A DNA stretch of 64,000 bases from contig NZ_JAFBBO010000001.1 in the NCBI RefSeq assembly GCF_016907235.1, positions 1,054,001 through 1,118,000 of the forward strand, written 5' to 3'. The notes beneath the pieces are model-generated. The model did not search any database and was not told the DNA's origin. It worked only from the letters and a program-made list of their open reading frames with translations. The translations under genes and the position numbers were made by a program. The DNA comes from Oerskovia jenensis. GTDB taxonomy: Bacteria > Actinomycetota > Actinomycetes > Actinomycetales > Cellulomonadaceae. This document shows, one piece after another, positions 8,325 to 18,072 of the stretch (position 1 is the stretch's first letter; every line of letters begins with the position of its first letter).

Positions 8325-11066
8325 TCAGTCGAAGAGGTTCGTCTGCAGCACGGTGTACAGGACCGTGTGGACGCGGTCGCGCAGGGCGTTCCCGACCCCC
8401 ACCGGGTCCTCGTCCACCGCAGCCTTCGTGGCCTTGTCGGAGCCCGGGAGCATCGCGAGCATGAGGTCGTTGCCGTAGCGGGCCGCGAGGCCGGGGTCCA
8501 TCCAGGCCCCGAGCACCGCGTCGGTCGAGACGACGCCCTCGAAGCCCCACTCGCCGCGGAGCACGTCCTGCAGGAGCTGCTCGTTGGCACCTGCCCACAC
8601 GCCGCCCATGTTGATGAACGAGCTCATGGCGCCGGTCGGGCCGGCCTCCTTGACCGTGATCTCGAACGGCTTGAGGTACAGCTCGCGCAGCGCCTGCTCG
8701 TCGACGAACACGTTCACGCCGCTGCGGGCGTTGACCTCCTGCTCGTTGAGCGCGAAGTGCTTCATGAAGGTCAGCACGCCCTTGCTCTCGGCCCCCGAGA
8801 CCATCGCGGCCGACATCTTGCCCGACAGGTGCGGGTCCTCCGAGAAGTACTCGAAGTCACGCCCGCCCAGGGCCGTGCGGTGCAGGTTCATGCCGGGGGC
8901 GTACCAGCCCTCGATGCCGTAGGCGTTCGCCTCGGTCCCCACGGACTCGCCCAGCGCGCGGGCCAGGTCGTCGTTCCAGGTCGAGGCCACGACGATCTGG
9001 GTCGGGTAGGCGGCCGCCTCGAGCGGGCTGAACAGGGAGTTCAGCCCGGCGGGCCCGTCGAGCAGGTCCATGGCGGGGATGCCCAGGCGGTCGACGGCAT
9101 GCGTGCGGTACGCACCCTTGGCGAAGAGGTCGACCTGCTCGTCGAGCGTGAGCTGGTCGAGGAACTCCTCCCACTGCGGGTCGTCGTGGTCGAGACCGGC
9201 GAGGTCGGCCAGGACGAGACCGTTGTCGGCGCCGTACGTCGGCGTCTGGCCCTCGGCGGGCTCGATCTGCGGGTCCATGCGTGCGAGCAGCTCGTCGGAG
9301 GCCATGGCACCTGCCTCGGGTGCCTGCGGGTACGTGCCCTCCCAGTCGGCGCGCGAGAGGTACGTCAGGTCACCCTCGACGTAGTCGAAGCGGTTCGTGA
9401 GCTCGGCCCCTGTGTCGGCGTCCGTCGCGTAGACGACGTCCTCGGCCACCACGTGGTCGAATTGCGCGACCGGCGTGTGGACGTCGGTGCGCACCGAGAC
9501 CTGGTAGGTCCCGGCCTCGAGCAGGTAGGCGCCGTGCCCCTCGGTGTCCCACGAGGCCATGTCGCGCACGTCGAACGTGACGGTCACGGTCTCGGACTCC
9601 CCCGGCTGGAGCATCGCCGTCTTGTCGTAGCCCGCGAGCTCGATCGCCGACTTCTCGATGCCGCCCGGCGTGTACGGAGCGGAGAAGTACACCTGCACGA
9701 CGTCCTTGCCCGCGACGTCGCCCGTGTTGGTCACCGTGACGTCGATGCTGATCGTGTCGCCCTCGACGCGCGGCGCCGTGGCCTCGTGCGCGAACGTCGT
9801 GTAGCTCAGGCCGTGACCGAACGGGAACTGGACGGCCTGCGCGTAGCCCGCCTCGTCCCCCGCGTAGCGGGTCTCGTAGTAGCGGTAGCCGACGTAGATG
9901 CTCTCCTCGTAGTCCATGTAGGCGCGCTTGGTGTTGGCGTAGTCGAAGTCGCCGACGTTGGCGATCGCCGGGGCGCTCGTCACGTCGTAGGCGTAGGTGT
10001 CGGTCAGGCGGCCGGACGGGTTCACGTCGCCCGTCAGCACCTTCGCGAGCGAGACCGCGCCGCGCGGACCCGGCGTGCCGATCCACACCGCGGACTTGAT
10101 CTGCGGGCACTCGTCGAGGAAGCCGAGCTCCATCTGGTTGCCCGAGTTCACGACCACCACGACGTCGTCGAACGAGGCCGTGACACGGTCGAACAGGGCA
10201 CGCTGCTCGTCGGTCAGGCGCAGCTGCTCGGCGCTCATGTCCGACCCCTCGACGCCGTCGTTCCCGATGACCACCACGGCGGTGCCGGAGAACTCCGCGG
10301 CCTGGGCCATGACGTCGTCGGTGAGGTAGTCGGGAGCGGGCTCGCCCTCGGCCGGGCTCAGCATCGAGCTCGCGATCTGCAGGAGGCCGTTGCCGCCGCC
10401 CGTGCTGGTCTCGGCCCCGGCCTCCTCCATGGTCGCCTTGAGCTCGGGGTTGACCGTGACGCCCTGCTCGGCGAGGGCGTCGTAGAAGGTCACGGCCTGC
10501 GACTGGTTGCTGCCGCCCGACCCGCCGCCCCCGAGGATGAGGTTGAAGGACGCGAAGCTGAACACGTTGAGGTCGTCCTCCGCCAGCGGCAGGAGGTCGT
10601 CCTGGTTCTTCAGCAGGACGATCCCCTCGTCGGAGATGTCCTCCGAGACCTGGGCGGCGTTCTCGCGGGCGGCCACGCCCGCCGGTGAGGACGAGTCGTA
10701 CTCGATCGTCATGAGGCGGCCGAACGCGCTCGCGAACGGCGCGACCAGTCCCCCGATCGCGATCACGGCCACGGCCGTGATCCCCCAGCCGACCGCGCGG
10801 CGCGGGCGGTGCTCGACCTTGCGGTCGATGCGCGCGCGGCGCCTGTCCTCGCGACGCTCGGCCCGGGTCATCCCGGCGCGGGCCTCCTTGCGCTCCGCCG
10901 TGGCGGCCTTGCGCGTCTGACGGGCCGCACGCTTGTCGGCGGCCTTGGCCGCCCTGCGCTCCTGCGGCTCCATCGCCTTCAGCTCGGCGCGTCGGGCCCG
11001 CCTGGTCGCGCGCAGCTCCTGTGCGCGCGCGACGGCGTCCCGCTTGATCTCTGTGCGTGTCGCCAT
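8325..11066 (-). CDS. Membrane-anchored, circularly permuted GH3 beta-glucosidase
   Basis: This 913-residue glycoside hydrolase family 3 protein has its domains in swapped order. Residues 1-90 are a strongly basic Lys/Arg/Ala-rich cytoplasmic segment, and 91-113 is one membrane helix. The GH3 C-terminal sandwich domain follows (from EGIVLLKN at about 147 to about 420, including PFGHGLSYTTF). A fibronectin-III-like domain (about 435-540) is next, and last comes the GH3 barrel (about 640-913). The barrel has KHFALNEQEVN and the nucleophile Asp in VVSTDAVLG (about 849). Permuted GH3 enzymes are known (for example from Butyrivibrio and Ruminococcus). The catalytic part should lie outside the membrane. 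It lies 6 nt behind a canonical GH3 gene, so the two are one operon, probably for beta-linked oligosaccharides. Confidence 0.9.
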   Translation of the reverse strand: MATRTEIKRDAVARAQELRATRRARRAELKAMEPQERRAAKAADKRAARQTRKAATAERKEARAGMTRAERREDRRRARIDRKVEHRPRRAVGWGITAVAVIAIGGLVAPFASAFGRLMTIEYDSSSPAGVAARENAAQVSEDISDEGIVLLKNQDDLLPLAEDDLNVFSFASFNLILGGGGSGGSNQSQAVTFYDALAEQGVTVNPELKATMEEAGAETSTGGGNGLLQIASSMLSPAEGEPAPDYLTDDVMAQAAEFSGTAVVVIGNDGVEGSDMSAEQLRLTDEQRALFDRVTASFDDVVVVVNSGNQMELGFLDECPQIKSAVWIGTPGPRGAVSLAKVLTGDVNPSGRLTDTYAYDVTSAPAIANVGDFDYANTKRAYMDYEESIYVGYRYYETRYAGDEAGYAQAVQFPFGHGLSYTTFAHEATAPRVEGDTISIDVTVTNTGDVAGKDVVQVYFSAPYTPGGIEKSAIELAGYDKTAMLQPGESETVTVTFDVRDMASWDTEGHGAYLLEAGTYQVSVRTDVHTPVAQFDHVVAEDVVYATDADTGAELTNRFDYVEGDLTYLSRADWEGTYPQAPEAGAMASDELLARMDPQIEPAEGQTPTYGADNGLVLADLAGLDHDDPQWEEFLDQLTLDEQVDLFAKGAYRTHAVDRLGIPAMDLLDGPAGLNSLFSPLEAAAYPTQIVVASTWNDDLARALGESVGTEANAYGIEGWYAPGMNLHRTALGGRDFEYFSEDPHLSGKMSAAMVSGAESKGVLTFMKHFALNEQEVNARSGVNVFVDEQALRELYLKPFEITVKEAGPTGAMSSFINMGGVWAGANEQLLQDVLRGEWGFEGVVSTDAVLGAWMDPGLAARYGNDLMLAMLPGSDKATKAAVDEDPVGVGNALRDRVHTVLYTVLQTNLFD

Positions 11067-11072
11067 TCCTTC

Positions 11073-13589
11073 TCAGTCCTTCTTCCGAGCCCGCGCGGCC
11101 ATCGCGTGGGCACGCCATGCCGGGACCAGGCGGCGTACGCCGCGCCAGAACCGGCCGTTGACCATCAGCAGCAGGCCGTCGAGCATCGCCTCGTCGACCG
11201 TGCCCGCGCTCATCCGCGACACCGACCGGAACGGCAGGTCGAGGACGAAACGGGTGTTGTTCGCCGCGTGGGGGCGCCCCAGCAGCATGAGCAGCCGTCC
11301 GGCCGTGTCGATGAGCCGGACGAGCAGACCCCCGACGCCGCCACGACCGCGCGCCTGGGCGATGATGTCGGCGCGCGTGAGCGGGCTCCCGGCGGGCCAG
11401 TCGGCGGGCGGGGGCGTGCGCCCCAGCAGCGCGGCGAACTCGGCGGCGGGGACGCGGTCCACCTGGCCGCTGACGTAGTGCGGGAGGCCCGTGGTGTCGG
11501 GCGCCCAGGGCTCGCCGTCGACCACGACGGGCGCGGACAGCCGCAGGTCGCGCGACGACGCGCCGACCTGCACGGTGTAGGTGCCGGGCACGGTGCGCCA
11601 CTCGTGTGCGCCCGTGTCGTAGGCGGCGAACGCGTGCTCGGCCAGGTCGACCGTCACGGTCGCGCTCTCCCCCGGTTCCAGGGTGACCTTCGCGAACCCG
11701 GCCAGCTCGCGGGGCGCACGGAACTCGCCCTCGGCCGCGCCGGGCGCCTCGACGTAGACCTGCACGGTCTCGGTCCCGGCACGGTCGCCGGTGTTGGTGA
11801 CCGTGACCTGGACGCTCTCGCGGTCCGCCACGAGATCGCTGTGCTCGAACGTCGTGTAGCTCAGCCCGTGCCCGAACGGGTAGCGGACCGGCAGCCCGAC
11901 CTTGTCGGCGTAGCGGTAGCCGACGTAGATGCTCTCGCGGTGCTCGGACGTCGCCTCGGTCCGCCCGAACGTCGCCGACGACGGCACGTCCGTGTAGCGC
12001 AGCGGGTACGTCTCGGCGAGGCGTCCTGCGGGGTCCGCCCGGCCGGTCAGCACGTCGGCGATCGCCTGCCCGCCGCCCTGGCCACCGAGGTAGCCGTGCA
12101 CGATCGCGTCGACGTGCTCGGCGAACGGCAGCTCGACGGGCGCGCCGCCGGCCAGCACGACCACGACCGGCACCCCGAGCGCCGTGAGCTCCCTCGTGAG
12201 GGCGAGCTGGTTGCGGGCGATCCGCAGGTGCGTCCGGTCGACGCCCTCGGCCTCGGCGGACTCGTCCAGGCCGAGGAAGAGCAGCACGACGTCGGCGCGC
12301 TCCGCGAGGTGCACGGCGCGCCGGCGACGGCGGGCCGACGACGCGGAGTCCCAGGCGCCCCGGCCCGCGTCCCGGCGGGCGAAGCCCTGCTCGTAGCCCA
12401 CGACGTCCAGGCCGCTGGCCCGCAGCGCGTCGAGCGGCACGTCCACCCGGGTCGGGTTGACGAGCGAGCTGCCCGCCCCCTGGAACCGAGGGTCGGCCGC
12501 GAAGTCGCCGATCACGGCGACCCGTCCGGAGTGCGGCCCGAGCGGCAGGGTCCCGCGCGCGTTGCGCAGCAGGACGACCGAGCGGCGTGCCGCCTCGACC
12601 GCGAGCTCGTGGTGCGCGTCGAGATCGACCGGCGCGGCGCCGTCGGGCGTGCGGGCGGACCCGGCGAGCGTGGCGCCGTCGGGCGTGGTCGCGGCCGTGT
12701 GGGCACGGGCGCGCTCCGTGCGCTCGATCAGCGTCAGCAGCTCGTCGACACGGGCGTCGAGGACCGCCTCGTCGAGGCTCCCCTCCTCGACCGCGCGCAC
12801 GACCTCGGCGTCGGTCGCCCCGTCGGTCGACGGCATCTCGAGCGCGTTGCCCGCGACCAGGCCCGCGACGCGGTCGTTATTGCCGCCCCAGTCGGTGACG
12901 ACCAGGCCGTCGAAGCCCCAGCGCTTGCGCAGGATCTCGTCGAGGAGCTCGCGGTGCTCGTTCGCGTAGGTGCCGTTGACCTTGTTGTACGAGCTCATGA
13001 CGGTCCAGGGCCGGCCCTCGGTCACCGCGATGCGGAACGCCTCGAGGTAGGTCTCGTGGAGCGCGCGCTCGTCGACGACCTCGTCCATCGTCATGCGGTG
13101 CGTCTCCTGGCTGTTCACCGCGAAGTGCTTGGCGCTCGCGGCCACGCCGCGGGACTGGATGCCGCGGATCTGCGCCGCGGCGAGCCGGCCCGCGAGCAGC
13201 GGGTCCTCGGAGAAGTACTCGAAGTTGCGGCCCGCGAGCGGGTTGCGCTTGATGTTGAGGCCGGGGCCCAGCAGGACGCTCACGTTCTCGGCGGCAGCCT
13301 CGGCGCCGAGCGCCTCGCCGACCCGCTCCACCAGGCCCGGGTCCCAGCTGTTGGCGAGCGTGGCGGCCGTCGGGAAGCACGTGGCGGGGATGCTCGCGTT
13401 GAGACCGAGGTGGTCCGCCGCCCCGCCCTGCTTGCGCAGACCGTGCGGGCCGTCGGTGAGCATGATCGAGGGAACGCCGAGCCGGTCGACCGGCTTGGTG
13501 TTCCAGAAGTTCGCGCCTGAGGTGAGCGAGGCCTTCTCGGTGAGGGTCATCTCGCTACGGGCACGTCGTCGGGCGTCAGGAGTGAGCAC
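11073..13589 (-). CDS. GH3 beta-glucosidase, canonical domain order
   Basis: An 838-residue cytoplasmic glycosidase with no signal peptide. The barrel domain (about 14-280) shows MTLTEKASLTSG, the KHFAVNSQETHR motif near 154 and the nucleophile in LVVTDWGG (Asp 233). The sandwich domain (about 320-590) holds the acid/base region ESAEAEGVDRTHL and YPFGHGLSYTTF, and a fibronectin-III-like domain (about 600-690) follows. About 100 C-terminal residues are an extra helical tail. The GTG at 13589 gives the usual residues before MTLTEKA; an ATG at 13550 is the alternative (825 aa). It is first in an operon with the permuted GH3 and divergent from a TetR-type regulator, with a palindrome between them. 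It likely hydrolyses cellobiose-like or other beta-glucosides taken up by the cell. Confidence 0.9.
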   Translation of the reverse strand: MLTPDARRRARSEMTLTEKASLTSGANFWNTKPVDRLGVPSIMLTDGPHGLRKQGGAADHLGLNASIPATCFPTAATLANSWDPGLVERVGEALGAEAAAENVSVLLGPGLNIKRNPLAGRNFEYFSEDPLLAGRLAAAQIRGIQSRGVAASAKHFAVNSQETHRMTMDEVVDERALHETYLEAFRIAVTEGRPWTVMSSYNKVNGTYANEHRELLDEILRKRWGFDGLVVTDWGGNNDRVAGLVAGNALEMPSTDGATDAEVVRAVEEGSLDEAVLDARVDELLTLIERTERARAHTAATTPDGATLAGSARTPDGAAPVDLDAHHELAVEAARRSVVLLRNARGTLPLGPHSGRVAVIGDFAADPRFQGAGSSLVNPTRVDVPLDALRASGLDVVGYEQGFARRDAGRGAWDSASSARRRRRAVHLAERADVVLLFLGLDESAEAEGVDRTHLRIARNQLALTRELTALGVPVVVVLAGGAPVELPFAEHVDAIVHGYLGGQGGGQAIADVLTGRADPAGRLAETYPLRYTDVPSSATFGRTEATSEHRESIYVGYRYADKVGLPVRYPFGHGLSYTTFEHSDLVADRESVQVTVTNTGDRAGTETVQVYVEAPGAAEGEFRAPRELAGFAKVTLEPGESATVTVDLAEHAFAAYDTGAHEWRTVPGTYTVQVGASSRDLRLSAPVVVDGEPWAPDTTGLPHYVSGQVDRVPAAEFAALLGRTPPPADWPAGSPLTRADIIAQARGRGGVGGLLVRLIDTAGRLLMLLGRPHAANNTRFVLDLPFRSVSRMSAGTVDEAMLDGLLLMVNGRFWRGVRRLVPAWRAHAMAARARKKD

Positions 13590-13609
13590 GGCGCCAGGAT
13601 AGCCCAACC

Positions 13610-13625
13610 TCCACCAGTTGGTGGA
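13610..13625. promoter_or_regulatory. Palindrome between GH3 operon and TetR gene (candidate operator)
   Basis: The sequence TCCACCA-GT-TGGTGGA is a perfect 7+7 inverted repeat with a 2-nt centre. It is 20 bp upstream of the GH3 start and 42 bp upstream of the regulator start. Position and symmetry fit a TetR-family operator controlling both directions. Confidence 0.55.
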
Positions 13626-13667
13626 ATTCTGGGAGGGGGTAGCCTCTGACCTCGGAGGGGATGCACC

Positions 13668-14285
13668 GTGACCACGCAGCAAGCAGCCACGACCGGGCGG
13701 CCCGACGGGTACGCCACCGGCCGGGCGACCAAGCAGTCGATCGTCGCCCGCGCGGCCGAAGCGTTCGCCCAGAAGGGGTTCTACGGGGCGTCCCTGCGCG
13801 GCATCGCGCGCGAGGCCGGGGTCGACCACTCGACCCTCCTGCACCACTTCGGCAACAAGACCGCGCTCCTCCTGGCCGTCATCGAGTGGCACGACGCGCA
13901 GCACGCACCGCCCTCGATGCCCTCGGAGTTCACCGCCGAGGACCTCGTCGACGGGTTCGTCAGCACCGCGGAACGCAACCGGGAGGCGCCCGGGTTGGTG
14001 CAGCTCCTCTCGACCCTCTCGGCCGAGGCCGGGACGCCAGGCCATCCCGCTCGGCCGGTGCTGCAGGAGCGGCACCAGGTCCTCGTCGGGGTCATCGGCG
14101 GGATGATCCGGACGCAGCGTTCACGTAGCGTGCTGGACGACGCCGGGGCCTCGCCCGAAGCCCGCGCCGCGCTCGTCATCTCCACCTGGGAAGGGCTCCA
14201 GGTCTTCGACGCGCTCCACCCTGGGGAGGTCGACGTCCCGGCGATGGTCGGGGAGATGCTGCGGCGGGAGTTCGGGGTCGGGTGA
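13668..14285 (+). CDS. TetR/AcrR family transcriptional regulator
   Basis: The 205-residue repressor has an N-terminal helix-turn-helix (about residues 22-65): TKQSIVARAAEAFAQKGFYG, then SLRGIAREAGVDHSTLLHHF, GNKTALLLAV. This is the standard TetR DNA-binding signature. The C-terminal half is the divergent ligand-binding helical domain. The GTG start is preceded by a GGAGGGG ribosome site. It is divergent from two GH3 glucosidase genes, so it probably senses a sugar or glycoside and represses them through the palindrome at 13610-13625. Its end marks the boundary to a low-GC insert, and its own composition is that of the host chromosome. Confidence 0.88.
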   Translation: MTTQQAATTGRPDGYATGRATKQSIVARAAEAFAQKGFYGASLRGIAREAGVDHSTLLHHFGNKTALLLAVIEWHDAQHAPPSMPSEFTAEDLVDGFVSTAERNREAPGLVQLLSTLSAEAGTPGHPARPVLQERHQVLVGVIGGMIRTQRSRSVLDDAGASPEARAALVISTWEGLQVFDALHPGEVDVPAMVGEMLRREFGVG

Positions 14286-14312
14286 CGGAGCAGTTCGCAC
14301 CAAAACTGTGCA

Positions 14313-15407
14313 CTAAGCCACCTTCTCGCGATTCGACCGCCTGAGGGAAATAGAGGCACCGACCATGAATGCAATCTGAGAGAATATTCCTAAAAGCAGG
14401 ACCCACCCCATGGCAGTGCCGAAAATGCTACTACTGAGGACCTCGCTGCCGACAAGCATTCCCACCATGCCGAAGCCAAAGAGGATCAGTAGGACCGCGC
14501 CGAGAATGACATATCTAAGTACGTGATTTGCGCGGAGATTGAACGCTCCACGGTACACCGCCCACACGACCGTCACCGCATGGCACACCATGAGGCAAAG
14601 CAACAGCATGACGGCTCGCGGAATGATCGTTGCAGGGTCGCTCACAATCATCCATGCAAGCATATTTGCAAGCCATAGTGCCAAACCTACGGCAATGCCA
14701 GATTTTGCAGCTCGCCGCCCGAAGCGCGCCTCGTCCACGGCCTGGGCGGAGCGGAACTCGGCGGCGGTCGACTGCATTGCCGCGTTAGCAAGCCGGTTCC
14801 CCCACGAGACGTCTAGGACTTTCACATGGGCTCGCCATTCGTCATCTCGGGCCTTCACATAGGCTTTCCAGTCGTCTCGCTGCGCACCAAAAACGGCCAC
14901 TTCTCTGCGCAACCTTGCATTCTCCTCCCGACAGAGGTTAATGATTGACAGGAGATCTGGTTCACAGTCACCCGGCAACGCTCCGGAAGGATATCCGGAG
15001 GAGACGTTTCGAGAGTATCGATTGAAGCCCTCCAAACGCCCCCTCCCTTGATACCGCTGGCTAAGGCGAGCCAAGACCGCAGGGGACTCTGTTCGATAGT
15101 CAGAAAACCTATCATCCACCGCTCTAGATTCAAGAACGTTGCATCGATTGCAAAGCCAACCTCGAACAAGCCCGCAGAAGTGGCAGTGATCGAGAACTAT
15201 TCGCGAACTCGGTTCCCGAAGATTCGTTCCACACATCGCGCACGCAAACCCCTGCGCAGCCAGCAACTCGTCCGCATCAGCGCACACCGGCCATGAGCGG
15301 CCCGAATATAAGCGCCTATACGCGCCGAGATCTTCGCGCCTTGGCTCGAACGACCCCGCTTCGAGTCGATTTTCACGCCCGCCATCGTTCAATTGCCCTT
15401 TAAGCAA
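14313..15407 (-). CDS. Low-GC membrane-tethered HNH nuclease (EndoVII domain, coiled coil, four TM helices)
   Basis: The 364-residue protein has three parts. Residues 25-95 form a recombination-endonuclease-VII type HNH/zinc domain: CAMC (56-59), LDHCHFCGLVRGWLCNRCN (72-90) with D-H-x-H and paired cysteines. Residues 150-230 are charged and helical with two near-repeats, DDWKAYVKAR and DDEWRAHVKV. Residues 236-353 form four membrane helices, followed by a basic tail. The nuclease domain would face the cytoplasm from the membrane. Codons are AT-rich at third positions, unlike all neighbours, so the gene is horizontally acquired. The start is uncertain. I use TTG 15407, which has AGAAGG 9 nt upstream and a TACCTT -10-like box at 15444-15449; TTG 15392 and GTG 15518 are alternatives. 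The role is unknown; an anti-phage or interbacterial function is a guess from architecture and context. Confidence 0.7.
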   Translation of the reverse strand: MLKGQLNDGGRENRLEAGSFEPRREDLGAYRRLYSGRSWPVCADADELLAAQGFACAMCGTNLREPSSRIVLDHCHFCGLVRGWLCNRCNVLESRAVDDRFSDYRTESPAVLARLSQRYQGRGRLEGFNRYSRNVSSGYPSGALPGDCEPDLLSIINLCREENARLRREVAVFGAQRDDWKAYVKARDDEWRAHVKVLDVSWGNRLANAAMQSTAAEFRSAQAVDEARFGRRAAKSGIAVGLALWLANMLAWMIVSDPATIIPRAVMLLLCLMVCHAVTVVWAVYRGAFNLRANHVLRYVILGAVLLILFGFGMVGMLVGSEVLSSSIFGTAMGWVLLLGIFSQIAFMVGASISLRRSNREKVA

Positions 15408-15473
15408 GAACCCAACCCTTCTCCCCCTGTGACCGTCCGAGACAAGGTATCCGCGGGCACTGACACAGGCAGA

Positions 15474-15651
15474 ACGTTCCCGGCTTCTTCGCGAGGGAGA
15501 CCTCAGGCAGGAGCTCACCGTGGCGGGCGCAGGCTACAAGATCGGCCAAGCCCGTGCGCTCGCCGAGGTCGCAGGCCCTGCCATTGCCCTGCCCTTCTAC
15601 TCGAAGCAGGGCTTCGAACCGACCGGGTGGCGAAGGCGGATGACCGAGTGA
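15474..15651 (+). pseudogene. C-terminal remnant of a GNAT-type acetyltransferase
   Basis: A plus-strand frame with host-like codon use ends ...AIALPFYSKQGFEPTGWRRRMTE at a TGA at 15649-15651. The A-x-x-FY-x-x-GFxxTG pattern is the C-terminal motif of GNAT acetyltransferases. No start codon with a ribosome site and no acetyl-CoA P-loop region lies upstream. The frame instead merges with the low-GC sequence at about 15.45 kb. I read it as the 3' end of a host gene truncated by the insertion. The family call rests on one motif only. Confidence 0.4.
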
Positions 15652-15714
15652 GCGAGGTGCGCATGGCGCGAGGCCCGGGCTAGCTCGCACCTGTGCGGCC
15701 AGCGTGAGCCGCGA

Positions 15715-15972
15715 TCAGCGCAACAACAGGTCGAGGTACTGCGCACGCGCCTTCATGGCGTGAATGACCATCTCCTCACCGGAGTCGAACACCAGGATCA
15801 CGATCTCCAGGATCCTCCCGCCGTCGTCGAAGCCCAGAAGGAGCCAGCGTCGCGGGTCGTCCTCGTCATCGAGCGGGGCTCGGAACACCGGGCCCTGGGC
15901 AGCGCACAGGATGCCGGACTCGGTCAGCCTGTCGCGTCGAAAGTGCTTTCGGGCCGAGGCATGCAGCTTCAC
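15715..15972 (-). CDS. Probable toxin of a type II toxin-antitoxin pair (BrnT-like)
   Basis: This 85-residue protein starts MKLHASARKHFRRD. It has GFDDGGRILEIVILVFDSGEEM in the middle and ends VIHAMKARAQYLDLLLR. The compact layout (KH near the start, a beta-rich LLLGFD...LEIV core, a terminal I-H-A-M-K-A-R helix) resembles small ribonuclease-fold toxins of the BrnT/RelE type. Assignment to BrnT is by pattern only. The upstream gene encodes a ribbon-helix-helix protein and overlaps it by four bases (ATGA), the usual antitoxin-first arrangement. The pair sits beside the foreign HNH gene. Confidence 0.55.
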   Translation of the reverse strand: MKLHASARKHFRRDRLTESGILCAAQGPVFRAPLDDEDDPRRWLLLGFDDGGRILEIVILVFDSGEEMVIHAMKARAQYLDLLLR

Positions 15973-16232
15973 GCCACGTGGGTCCAGGCGCGCACCGCAG
16001 CACGGATCGCCTCGGAACGGTTCGCCAGCCCCTCGGCCCGGGCACGCTCGGTGAGCGCCTCGAGCGTTCGCGCATCCAGCCGCACCGGCACCACGATCCC
16101 CGGGCCGTCACCCGTAGTGGGGCGTCCGCGACGCCGCAGCGCGCCGACGTCGTAGCCGGCCTCGGCCTCGTCGGCCCACGCCTGGACCTGGTCGTCGTCG
16201 ACGGCCCCTCCGTGCACCTTCTTCTCAGCCAT
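15969..16232 (-). CDS. Ribbon-helix-helix (CopG-like) antitoxin
   Basis: The 87-residue protein has an acidic N-terminal part (VDDDQVQAWADEAEAGYDV). Its C-terminal ribbon-helix-helix region is IVVPVRLDARTLEALTERAR, then AEGLANRSEAIRAAVRAW, the classical beta strand plus two helices of CopG/RHH DNA-binding proteins. It should bind and neutralise the downstream toxin and repress the pair from its own promoter. That promoter has a TACGAT -10-like box very close to the ATG and an 8-bp palindrome CGTATACG (16242-16249), a fitting operator size for this family. Confidence 0.75.
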   Translation of the reverse strand: MAEKKVHGGAVDDDQVQAWADEAEAGYDVGALRRRGRPTTGDGPGIVVPVRLDARTLEALTERARAEGLANRSEAIRAAVRAWTHVA

Positions 16233-16234
16233 AG

Positions 16235-16262
16235 CGATTATCGTATACGCATTGCTGTATGG
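16235..16262 (-). promoter_or_regulatory. Promoter and operator of the toxin-antitoxin pair
   Basis: This AT-rich patch upstream of the antitoxin carries TACGAT/GATAAT -10-like hexamers 5-10 nt before the ATG and the perfect palindrome CGTATACG (16242-16249). The short distance implies a leaderless message; the palindrome overlapping the -10 suggests autorepression. The rest of the gap to 16420 shows nothing recognisable. Confidence 0.45.
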
Positions 16263-16419
16263 AGGCTAGAGTCTGCGCGGCGCCAGGTTGCTGTAGACCC
16301 GCATGGCCGCGTTCGCGAGACGCGGTGGCTCCCCGCCCAGCAGAGCGAGGCCCGGACCCACGACGACGTCGCAGGCCCGGGCCCTTCCTACCGATCGCCC
16401 GACCGACCAAACAGCCAGG

Positions 16420-17823
<1,404 letters not shown>

Positions 17824-18072
17824 GGGGACCAGCCTAGGACGTCTGCCCGACGGCGGTGCGACCGATCGCGTCACACGTCACCGGAGGAGCGCCGAGGGTG
17901 ACGTCCAGAACGGCCCGGGCGACGCCGTCGGGAAGCAGCGTGCCCCTCGGCGGGCATGCCCGCACGGACGGGCCGCGACGGCGGGGCGCCCGAGTCGTTA
18001 CGATGCGTGACAGCCGCGTCGATTCCCGACCTCAGGGCTCGTGGGCGGCGACACGGGCCTCGTGGAGACCTC

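Noticed and set aside
10809-13520. 903-codon plus-strand frame opposite the GH3 genes
   Set aside because: Antisense shadow rich in Arg, Asp and Val with no domain; the minus-strand GH3 frames carry all catalytic motifs.
15048-15385. Small frames on either strand inside the low-GC gene
   Set aside because: They overlap the HNH/coiled-coil reading frame, have no ribosome sites and show no recognisable domains.
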